From positions 4,706,280-4,770,279 of the forward strand of contig NZ_CP050191.1 in NCBI RefSeq assembly GCF_011745145.1: a stretch of 64,000 nucleotides of DNA, read 5' to 3'. Positions 53,446 to 60,462 of this stretch are shown piece by piece; position 1 is the stretch's first letter; each line of letters opens with the position of its first letter. The translations under genes were made by a program, and so were the position numbers. This DNA is from Mycobacterium sp. DL440 (GTDB lineage: Bacteria > Actinomycetota > Actinomycetes > Mycobacteriales > Mycobacteriaceae). Under the pieces are notes generated by a model. That model had not been told where the DNA came from. It saw only the letters and a program-made list of their open reading frames with translations, and ran no database searches.

Positions 53446-54448
53446 CACCGTCTCCGTCTACGTGCCCGAGGGTACGGACAGCCAAGGTCGTCCGAAGCAT
53501 CTCGCGACCGCGGCCGCCGAGATGCAGTCGGTCCACGAAATGGTGGAAGCCGCCGGACGCCAGATCGCCGGACCCACGCTATCCGCGGCAGCAGCCAGTA
53601 TGGCTGCCTCCTTCCATTGCGGCACCTTGTACCAGGGCGAACACTTCTGGCCGATACAGAACTCGATCCAACAGTCCGTGCTGGGCAGAGCATCCGCCGG
53701 TTCGGCGACAGAGATCCGGCAGTTCTGTTCGGGCGGTCTGTACGGCGTGATGCTCGCCGATGCGGTGCTGCAGGCAGGTTGGGCCGGCAATTACGCGATG
53801 GTGACGGGCGGCGACAGCATCTTCTACTTCGACCGGCATGACTATGCGGCCAGCCCGGCCACCGAAGGTTCGCTGCTCGGCGACAGCGGGTTCTGCGCGC
53901 TACTGAACCGCGACGACGGGTTCGCGCGAATCGTGTCGGCCGCCGCACGCTCCCACAATCCGTCTGCCGGCATGATGCACGGCAGGGCCGACGGTGCGAT
54001 CGACGATCCGAAGTTTCCCACCCTGGAAGATTGGATCGCCCGGTGGGAAGACTACGACAGACGCGGTCCCGGCACGGTGAGAGACAATGCGGTAGCCAGT
54101 TTTCGGGTAGCAGCCAAGACCGTGACCGAATGCTGTGAACGCGCAGGAGCGAAGCCCGATGACATCGATTGGTTCGCCCCTTCCTTCATCGAGCCGAGCT
54201 ACGTCACGGACATGCTGGCGAAACAGACCTTCCTGCAACCCACACCCGGCCTGTATTCCTTCGCTGCACAATTCGGGCATCTGACCGTCTCGGACTTCGG
54301 GGTGAACCTCGCTTATCTGATGAACAACAGGATCGCCAAGGTGGGCGACCTGGTACTGCTGTTCGCCGCCGGAAATTTCGTCAACTGCGCCGCGGTCCTC
54401 CTGCAGATCGAGAAAGAGGTGGCCCTGCCATTCAATGTGCCGGCGTGA
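53432..54448 (+). CDS. KAS-III-like thiolase-fold protein within the ESX cluster
   Basis: 338 aa, related to 3-oxoacyl-ACP synthase III. The nucleophile elbow EIRQFCSGGLYGVMLADAVL has Cys99 and the C-terminal strand LVLLFAAGNFVNC matches the family end. At the place of the FabH PHQAN histidine it has DWFAPSFIEPSY (no His), and where FabH has GN.. it has FGHLTVSD (His283, Asp288). That Cys/His/Asp set resembles KAS-III-like acyltransferases that transfer acyl groups to O or N rather than condensing chains. GTG/ATG start inside the previous gene; cytosolic. Confidence 0.8.
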   Translation: MAYLDTVSVYVPEGTDSQGRPKHLATAAAEMQSVHEMVEAAGRQIAGPTLSAAAASMAASFHCGTLYQGEHFWPIQNSIQQSVLGRASAGSATEIRQFCSGGLYGVMLADAVLQAGWAGNYAMVTGGDSIFYFDRHDYAASPATEGSLLGDSGFCALLNRDDGFARIVSAAARSHNPSAGMMHGRADGAIDDPKFPTLEDWIARWEDYDRRGPGTVRDNAVASFRVAAKTVTECCERAGAKPDDIDWFAPSFIEPSYVTDMLAKQTFLQPTPGLYSFAAQFGHLTVSDFGVNLAYLMNNRIAKVGDLVLLFAAGNFVNCAAVLLQIEKEVALPFNVPA

Positions 54449-54487
54449 CACCGATATTCACATGAACGATCACCGCAGAGGAGAATC

Positions 54488-54808
54488 ATGACCAACCCAT
54501 GGGGCGCTCTGGACGAGGCCGCCGCGAACAAGAACCTCTATCTCGATCCGGATGTCATCTCGAAGGTCAACACGGTCTGGGAAAAGTACGAGGAAAGCCT
54601 TGAACAGCTCATCACAAATTCTCTCGACGAAACCACGGAATACTTCGGCACGTCGAAGAATCCACTGGCGAATCTCGTTCAGAAACTCTTTGAGGCCCGG
54701 GGCAAGGAGTTGACCGATTATGCGACCGAGCAGTTGTCGCAGTCGCAGGCTTTCGTGAAGACTGCCCGCGACGCGGCAGAGGCCATGCGGTCCTCACAGA
54801 ACGACTAG
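54488..54808 (+). CDS. small helical ESX-locus protein
   Basis: 106 aa, helical, acidic. The start MTNPWGALDEAAANKNLYLDP and central helix KVNTVWEKYEESLEQLI lack a WXG turn; ARGKELTDYATEQLSQSQAF forms a long amphipathic helix. It lies 31 nt before the large WxG-type protein and is probably its partner, like LXG partner proteins. GAGGAG lies before the ATG. Base composition is lower in GC than the PE/PPE genes. Confidence 0.6.
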   Translation: MTNPWGALDEAAANKNLYLDPDVISKVNTVWEKYEESLEQLITNSLDETTEYFGTSKNPLANLVQKLFEARGKELTDYATEQLSQSQAFVKTARDAAEAMRSSQND

Positions 54809-54839
54809 TCAACATCACGGACGGACGGCGCAGCAGATC

Positions 54840-56615
54840 ATGAGCGGCTTCGGCAATTACCTCGGCGCAACGATGGGCACCAGCACCAACGAAGAGGGCA
54901 AAAGTGGCGCGGTCTATGACAACTCGTTCGTCACTAACGGAAACTATCCCAAACGCGCTGCCCTGGTCGATGGCAAGGACAACTTCGATCAGGTAGAGAA
55001 GGATCAGGTAGAGAAGGATTGGGACAAAGAGCACGGCGTCGCGAAGTACCAGCCGGACAGCAAGCTCCTCGGCGAGGTGCCCGGTTTGATATCAGACAAC
55101 AGCACGTACCTCGAGGTCCAGGATACGCTCAACGGTCCCGATAAACTCAACTGGGAAGACAAAGAATTCGTCTTCATGGAGGCGGAGAAGAATTCGCTCA
55201 AAACCGGAGACATCGAAACTCTTGCCAAGGCTTGGAGGAAAAGCGGCACCGACCTCAAGACGAACTCAAAGGCGTTCAAAGAGGATGTCGGCAAGGAAAT
55301 AGCCGGAAAATGGTCCGGCGAAAGTGCCGCAGCGGCCGAAGCTGCGTCCGAACAGGTCACGAAGAGCGCTATCTACGACTTCGAAAAGGCTTCCGAAGCC
55401 ATAGCGAAACGCCTGGACGAGCTACACAGCGCCTTTACCCAAATCAAGACCGAGTTCCCCGATGACTATGCCGACTCTGCTTTGCTCGACGACGGTAAGT
55501 TCAACAAAAAAGAACTCGATGATGCTATCAATGAATACAACAACAAATATGAGGTCGACGACAGTGGTCACCTTCGCAACAAGAAAAGCGGCGGTTATGT
55601 GACCGCAGCCGACGCTCTCAAAGAGCTGGACGAGATCAATCACTCCATCCAGGCCTACCACACGGCCGTCCAGTTGTTTCAGAACGTCTACAACCCGGTC
55701 GTCGAGGCAGTCACGCAGAATTTCCCTCATCTCCCGACCCCGCCGAACATGAAGTACGGGGACACGACCGGCCCTGGCGGCCCGGGCGGAGATCCCAGCG
55801 GTCCCGGTGGCACCAGCCCGTTCACTCCAGGTGGCGGCCCAGGCACCAAGCCGTTCGACAAGTCGGCGTTCGACAAGCTGAGTCCCAACAAACCGACCGA
55901 TCTCGACAAATTCAAGCCCATCGACCAAAAGTCAATGAGCCAAATGGATTCCACGACTGATCCCACCAAGGACGCCCTCGACAGCCTGACCGATCCGGTC
56001 AAGTCCGCGATCGACTCGGCCACCAACGCCGCCAAAGACGCAGCCGGCCAGCTCGCGGATGCCATGAAGAACGGGGCACAGAATCCGTTGGGCGACATGC
56101 CCAAGGGGCCGCCTGAAGGCGTCCTCGGTCTCGGGCCGCAGGGACTCGGCGGGGCCGGCGCCGGCAAGGTCGGCGGCGGCGCCGGTGGCGGAGTTCCCTT
56201 GCGGGGCCTGCCAAGTGCCCTTCCGACGGGAGCACCTGCGACCGCCGCGGCGAAGATGCCTGCTGGGGCGGCCGGAGCCGGAGCCGGCCTGGGCGCCGGC
56301 GCGGGAAGCCCCGGAGCGGGTGCCCCGGCCGCGGGCCAGCGCGGCGGCGATCAGAACGGCAAGGGCCATCAGGTCAACAAGGCGTTGCGGCGCAAGAAGA
56401 ACGGCAAGGACGTCATCGGCGACGCGGACGCGTCGGTACCGGTGGTCGGTGCGAACGAGGAAGCCGAGCAGCCGGAGAGCGCACCCGTCGAGCAGTCCGA
56501 GTTCCGTCGCCGCATTCCGCAGCGCGGCACCACCTGGCAGCCCGACTCGGCTGTCCAGCCCGGACCGGCGCGAAAGCCTCAGGCGCCGCAGTTCACGCCG
56601 GGTCGCTCGGAGTGA
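54840..56615 (+). CDS. large WxG-containing probable ESX substrate
   Basis: 591 aa. Residues 1-310 are helical, charged and Lys-rich with a WxG-like turn (GKWSGESAAAAEAA, near residue 160) and a hairpin typical of ESX targeting; residues 310-360 are Gly/Pro repeats (GPGGPGGDPSGPGG); then Ser/Asp repeats, a Gly/Ala-rich stretch and a basic tail with DASVPVVGANEEAEQPE. No toxin domain is apparent. The N-terminal half is visibly lower in GC than the C-terminal half, suggesting a mosaic gene. Confidence 0.65.
   Translation: MSGFGNYLGATMGTSTNEEGKSGAVYDNSFVTNGNYPKRAALVDGKDNFDQVEKDQVEKDWDKEHGVAKYQPDSKLLGEVPGLISDNSTYLEVQDTLNGPDKLNWEDKEFVFMEAEKNSLKTGDIETLAKAWRKSGTDLKTNSKAFKEDVGKEIAGKWSGESAAAAEAASEQVTKSAIYDFEKASEAIAKRLDELHSAFTQIKTEFPDDYADSALLDDGKFNKKELDDAINEYNNKYEVDDSGHLRNKKSGGYVTAADALKELDEINHSIQAYHTAVQLFQNVYNPVVEAVTQNFPHLPTPPNMKYGDTTGPGGPGGDPSGPGGTSPFTPGGGPGTKPFDKSAFDKLSPNKPTDLDKFKPIDQKSMSQMDSTTDPTKDALDSLTDPVKSAIDSATNAAKDAAGQLADAMKNGAQNPLGDMPKGPPEGVLGLGPQGLGGAGAGKVGGGAGGGVPLRGLPSALPTGAPATAAAKMPAGAAGAGAGLGAGAGSPGAGAPAAGQRGGDQNGKGHQVNKALRRKKNGKDVIGDADASVPVVGANEEAEQPESAPVEQSEFRRRIPQRGTTWQPDSAVQPGPARKPQAPQFTPGRSE
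54987..55016 (+). repeat. in-frame 15-bp tandem duplication
   Basis: Two perfect adjacent copies of GATCAGGTAGAGAAG, encoding DQVEK twice near residue 50 of the large WxG protein. Perfect identity suggests a recent duplication. Confidence 0.8.
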
Positions 56616-56619
56616 GGCG

Positions 56620-56916
56620 TCAGGGTTTGTCTTGCTGTTCCAGGGCGTCGGCGGTGAGCTGCAGACCGTCGGCGTAGTAGTCGAGCAGGTCGGTCTTCGC
56701 GGTGATCGACCCATCGACCCAGTCCAACTGCATTTTATAGCCTTTGCCGCCGTCGGCGAACTGCTTGCCGATCTTGTCGTGGCCCCAGGCCTGGCCTTCA
56801 TCGCTGAGCATCTGCATCAGCCCGGACTGCACGGCTTTCATGTCGGTGCTGATCGCGGCGAGATACCGCGCGGTGCTCCGCAGCTCGGCCGGCGTGACAC
56901 CCAGCGGCACGGTCAT
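56620..56916 (-). CDS. WXG100-like ESX protein
   Basis: 98 aa helical hairpin: GVTPAELRSTARYLAAI then AWGHDKIGKQFADGGKG at the turn (W-G-H instead of WXG) and a second helix ending QLTADALEQQDKP. This is the ESX-1 EspC/WXG type found beside polymorphic toxins. Overlaps the YbaB-like gene upstream by 4 nt. Last gene of the leftward operon, 4 nt from the convergent stop. Confidence 0.75.
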   Translation of the reverse strand: MTVPLGVTPAELRSTARYLAAISTDMKAVQSGLMQMLSDEGQAWGHDKIGKQFADGGKGYKMQLDWVDGSITAKTDLLDYYADGLQLTADALEQQDKP

Positions 56917-57359
56917 CGCGCACTCCTCACGGTGGGGAAATCGTCGGGTGCTTCTTCGCCGTCGCCATGCGGCGCCGTTACCCGGGAGGACAACAGCACC
57001 CTGATGTCGGGCGCGCCCTCGACGATGTCGGACAGCGCGGGCATCTCCGCTCGCCGCTGCGCCAGCGGCGCAAAGAGTTCCGAGACTTTCCGCTCGACGT
57101 CTCGTGCGGCGTCCTGGGCCGCGGCGGTGATGTAGCTTCCGAGGTCGGCCAGATCGTGCTCAGCGAAATAGGATTCGTCGACGGCGGTGCCGATGACGAC
57201 ACCGTCCGCATCGACGGTCACCGCGACAGTCCCGTCAGCGGTGCGTGCGGTCGAGTACAACTCCGCTCGCGCGGTCTCCACTGCGGCCAGGTCGGCCAGC
57301 TGTTCCTGCACGAGGGCAAGTGCATCGATGAGTTCATGCCGTGCCGCGTCGTGGTCCAT
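56913..57359 (-). CDS. YbaB/EbfC-like protein
   Basis: 148 aa. The helix-sheet-helix core includes ARTADGTVAVTVDADGVVIGTAVDESY followed by SYITAAAQDAARDVERKVSELF. Similar proteins lie beside WXG-type genes in actinobacterial toxin loci. Starts 2 nt after the stop of the WXG100-like trafficking gene. Function unknown; the pairing with a WXG-like protein is repeated at 47.4 kb. Confidence 0.75.
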   Translation of the reverse strand: MDHDAARHELIDALALVQEQLADLAAVETARAELYSTARTADGTVAVTVDADGVVIGTAVDESYFAEHDLADLGSYITAAAQDAARDVERKVSELFAPLAQRRAEMPALSDIVEGAPDIRVLLSSRVTAPHGDGEEAPDDFPTVRSAR

Positions 57360-57361
57360 GC

Positions 57362-58303
57362 CTAGTCCCCATCTCCCCCACTGGCCGCCGCAGCACCGCC
57401 GCCATCCGCCGTCGATGCAGCACTGCTGCGCGCCGCAGCTCTACCCCGCACGCCGCCGGTGACGGCGGTGGGCACCGATCCAAGGACTGAAACGGGATCG
57501 ATGGCCTGACCGGTGGCAAGTGCTCCTGTCACCTTCTTGGACATACCCGCGACATACCCGACCGCCGCGCCTTTAACCGCCGAATTGCCCAGTGCGCGCT
57601 GGCCATAGATGCTGACGGTGCCCTGGGTGGCACCGCCGGCCAGGTTCGCGAGGGCGACGACTCCGAGCCGGTCCCAGTCCACCCCGCTCTGATGCCCCTT
57701 GGACCGTTGGATTTCCTGAATGAACAGTTCCTGACCCAGAGCTTCGGCCGCCTCGACGCCGGACTTCTTGATGATGCGGTGCACCGTCGTCTTCGTCATC
57801 GCCTTGCCCAGGTCGGTCATGACATCTTTGAGCAGCACCGACACTATCCGCTGGATCGCGGCGGAGGTCGTCACTTCAATGAGGGGTATCTCGGCCGCCG
57901 ATGCACCAAACGTCACCGAGGTCTGAGCCAGTGCCCAGGAGATCTCGAACGCGGCGATCGCCAGAGACGTCAAGATCTGCAACTTGGCGTATTCGATGTT
58001 CTTGCCGGTGCTTTCGGCAAGAGTGCCCAGTGCCGCCATCGCCTCGGCGAGTTTGTCGACCGAGGCGTCCCCGTCGAACAACAACGCGAACTGGCCGTCA
58101 GCGGCCCCGGCCGTCACGCCCTGCAGCACGGAACTCGTACTCGAACGCATCCGGTTCAGTTCGGGGATGAGCCCCGTCAATTGTTCGGCGCGATCACCCC
58201 ATTCACCGCCAATGCGGTACATGGCGTCCTCGTCGCCCTTGGGCCATTGCGAGCCGACCAGGTACGACACCCACTGTAAGGGGCCGGGGATCTGCAGGGT
58301 CAC
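57362..58303 (-). CDS. orphan WXG100-like toxin-trafficking domain protein
   Basis: 313 aa. The sequence IPGPLQWVSYLVGSQWPKGDED opens the N-terminal trafficking domain found on large actinobacterial polymorphic toxins, including the domain at the start of CpnT-like proteins. The helical hairpin EWGDRAEQLTGLIPELNRM and the hydrophobic segment follow. Normally a toxin module comes next; here the protein ends after a Gly/Ala/Ser tail. GTG 58303 has GGGGGA 4 nt upstream; ATG 58315 is also possible. Confidence 0.8.
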   Translation of the reverse strand: MTLQIPGPLQWVSYLVGSQWPKGDEDAMYRIGGEWGDRAEQLTGLIPELNRMRSSTSSVLQGVTAGAADGQFALLFDGDASVDKLAEAMAALGTLAESTGKNIEYAKLQILTSLAIAAFEISWALAQTSVTFGASAAEIPLIEVTTSAAIQRIVSVLLKDVMTDLGKAMTKTTVHRIIKKSGVEAAEALGQELFIQEIQRSKGHQSGVDWDRLGVVALANLAGGATQGTVSIYGQRALGNSAVKGAAVGYVAGMSKKVTGALATGQAIDPVSVLGSVPTAVTGGVRGRAAARSSAASTADGGGAAAASGGDGD

Positions 58304-58419
58304 TCGATCCCCCATCGACGAAAACTTCCGTGCAGCATGGCAATTCACGTTATTGCGCGTTACCGCAGTCCGCCACGTCAGACGGCCTTGTTCGCCGAGA
58401 GTTCAGCTACCCGCCAGTT

Positions 58420-59958
58420 CTAGGTCAGCAGACCCGCCAAGCTCAGCTGGTTGGCCGCGGCGTACACCTGTGCGTCGGGGCGGTCGTCGAACAATGCTGC
58501 TACGTCGTCGACTGTGGCGGCGCCCTCGGTGGCCACCTCCAACAGGGCCTGGCACCGATCGAGCGTGGCCCCCCCGGTCTGGTCTGCCATCGCGGCGACC
58601 GTGGCCTCGGGTGTCCAGATAGCCGGAACCGGTAGATCGAGTTCACCGGAGGTGTCGGCAGCCCCCCGATACCACTGACCGTTCGCCCACCAGAAGCAGA
58701 AACTCAGCAACCCGTTGCGATTTCGAGTGTTCAGCACCGAGTCGTTGACCCATGCGGGCGCTCCCCCGTAGAGATCGGGCAGCGGTCCACCACGGTTGTA
58801 GGCAGCGTCGAGTAACTCCGAGTTCCATTTTCCACCGGAGAGCACCGCGCGGTCCCCCGGCAGCAGGAACAGTGTCGACCCGCTGCGGCGATCGCTCTCG
58901 AACCAGGCGTAGCCGGGGTAGATGCGTGGACCCCAGCCCGATCCGGTGCCGACGTAGGCGGCCGACAGCACCGCCCAGCACGCCAGCAGGTCGGTGAGCG
59001 GCGGGATCTGGTCGGTGGCGACGGCGGTGCGGCCGGCGGCCTGGTCGGCGGCCGCGGCGGCGGCTGCTCGGGCGGCATCGCGTCCCTGCGCGTCGGGCCC
59101 GGCGGTGTACCCGGCGAGCCACACCGGCACCTGCGTGCGCGGGTAGGTGTCGAGGTCGTTGCGGTAGTGCTCGGCCGCCACGATCTGATCGTCCGGGAAC
59201 GGCTCGTCACCGTAGTCGTAGTCGACCGTCGCCTGACCGGTGTTGCTGACGTTCAACAGCAGCCGCCACCACGGCCCGGCACTCATGCGGGCCGCGACCT
59301 CTCGCTGTTCACGCACCAGGTCGGCGATCGACTGCGGCACCGGGACCAGGCCAGTGCGGTCCTGGGCCCAGAACTGCAGCTGGGCGATCTGGGAGGTGAC
59401 AGTGAAGGCGAACACCGCGGAGAACTCGTCCCAGCCTTCTGGGCCGAGCTGAGCCAGCTGCTGCACGATCGAGTCGATGAGACGGGAAGCCTCCGCGGCC
59501 GTCGCGGCGTCCGCGCTGGACGGTGCGTCGCCCACCGGCGCCGGCGGCTCGTCGACGATCGTGAAGTCGGCGATTGCGGACGGGTCGTCGGCGGCGGCCA
59601 GCCGGAACTGCTTCTCGAACTCGGCCATGAACGCCGCCTCATCGGAGGCTGCGCCGCCCGACTGCGCATTGCCGCCGTGCTGAACGGCAGGTTCCTGCGC
59701 GCTGAACTGGTCGCGCGCCTGTTGCGGCGGGATCGACGACGACACCTCTTCGATGCGCCCGGAATCGCCCACCAGGAAGATCGACCGTCCGACCGGGATG
59801 TCGAGGAACGCCATCGGATCGGTGTCGTCGATCTCAACCGGCGCGTAAACACTCCAGCCCCGGTCGAAACGATCGGCTGCCAGACCTGCGGTCGGATAGT
59901 CGAGCCCTCTGGACCTGATCCAATCGGTGACCAAGGAGATTGCCTGTGCGGCTTCCAT
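58420..59958 (-). CDS. multidomain probable polyimmunity protein
   Basis: 512 aa. Domain 1 (1-85) has the Imm35/YrhB layout (RFDRGWSVYAPVEI...LVGDSGRIEEV). A linker is followed by domain 2 (about 150-285), which resembles DUF600/YezG-type immunity proteins (GWDEFSAVFAFTVTSQ, WWRLLLNVSNTG, VDYDYGDEPFPDDQIV, YRNDLDTYPR). Domain 3 (about 310-512) has WAVLSAAYVGTGSGWGPRIYPG and is unassigned. Linked immunity domains neutralise several toxins. It is 115 nt upstream of the WXG trafficking gene and downstream of the toxin gene. Confidence 0.7.
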   Translation of the reverse strand: MEAAQAISLVTDWIRSRGLDYPTAGLAADRFDRGWSVYAPVEIDDTDPMAFLDIPVGRSIFLVGDSGRIEEVSSSIPPQQARDQFSAQEPAVQHGGNAQSGGAASDEAAFMAEFEKQFRLAAADDPSAIADFTIVDEPPAPVGDAPSSADAATAAEASRLIDSIVQQLAQLGPEGWDEFSAVFAFTVTSQIAQLQFWAQDRTGLVPVPQSIADLVREQREVAARMSAGPWWRLLLNVSNTGQATVDYDYGDEPFPDDQIVAAEHYRNDLDTYPRTQVPVWLAGYTAGPDAQGRDAARAAAAAAADQAAGRTAVATDQIPPLTDLLACWAVLSAAYVGTGSGWGPRIYPGYAWFESDRRSGSTLFLLPGDRAVLSGGKWNSELLDAAYNRGGPLPDLYGGAPAWVNDSVLNTRNRNGLLSFCFWWANGQWYRGAADTSGELDLPVPAIWTPEATVAAMADQTGGATLDRCQALLEVATEGAATVDDVAALFDDRPDAQVYAAANQLSLAGLLT

Positions 59959-59962
59959 TGCC

Positions 59963-60199
59963 CTACCTTCCCAGCTTCTGCTGTTCGGCTTCGATTTCGT
60001 CGGCCAGTGCCGAGCGCTCGGCTTGGTGACGGGCCAGCAGCTCCGCACTGAACGCCGTCCAGGCCGCCTCCTGCTCCGCCGTCATCTGAGTGCCTTGCAC
60101 CTCGGATTCGACATCTGGGTGGATCTCCAGGAACTGGTTGAACAACGCACCCATCTCCCGGCTGTGCTTGCGGTTGAGCTCAATTCGTCGCGGGTCCAT
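59963..60199 (-). CDS. small helical protein of the toxin operon
   Basis: 78 aa, almost all helix, with MTAEQEAAWTAFSAELLARHQAERSAL. No known motif. Start 3 nt after the previous stop and 4 nt before the polyimmunity start. Possible immunity or chaperone protein; not proven. Confidence 0.6.
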   Translation of the reverse strand: MDPRRIELNRKHSREMGALFNQFLEIHPDVESEVQGTQMTAEQEAAWTAFSAELLARHQAERSALADEIEAEQQKLGR

Positions 60200-60201
60200 G
60201 C

Positions 60202-60462
60202 CTACTCCTCGTCACCCTCGTACAGCGCCAACTGGTCGAAAACCACCAACGCCACCCGGTCTGGGTCATCGGTCGGGTGCACCCTCAATGTGTGGTGCGG
60301 GTTCGGTGCGTCGTCGACGATGATCACGCTTTTTATCCCGGACGGGAGGTTGGCCGGCCAGTCGATCTCGTCGGTCGGCTCCTCCACCAGGACGTGCGCA
60401 CGCTTGCCACGCAGCCCGGTCTGGTCGTAGCGCAGCGGCGTGGGCTTCGCCTGGTCGGTCAT
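60202..60462 (-). CDS. small protein directly after the toxin gene
   Basis: 86 aa. A beta-rich fold is suggested by GKRAHVLVEEP, KSVIIVDDAP and DRVALVVFDQLAL. It is acidic at the end (EGDEE). Its ATG overlaps the toxin stop by 4 nt (ATGA), the usual place for the cognate immunity gene. No family recognised. Confidence 0.6.
   Translation of the reverse strand: MTDQAKPTPLRYDQTGLRGKRAHVLVEEPTDEIDWPANLPSGIKSVIIVDDAPNPHHTLRVHPTDDPDRVALVVFDQLALYEGDEE

Noticed and set aside
53432..54448. Calling the KAS-III-like gene a housekeeping fabH
   Set aside because: FabH catalytic His and Asn motifs are replaced and the gene sits among ESX genes, not fatty-acid synthesis genes.
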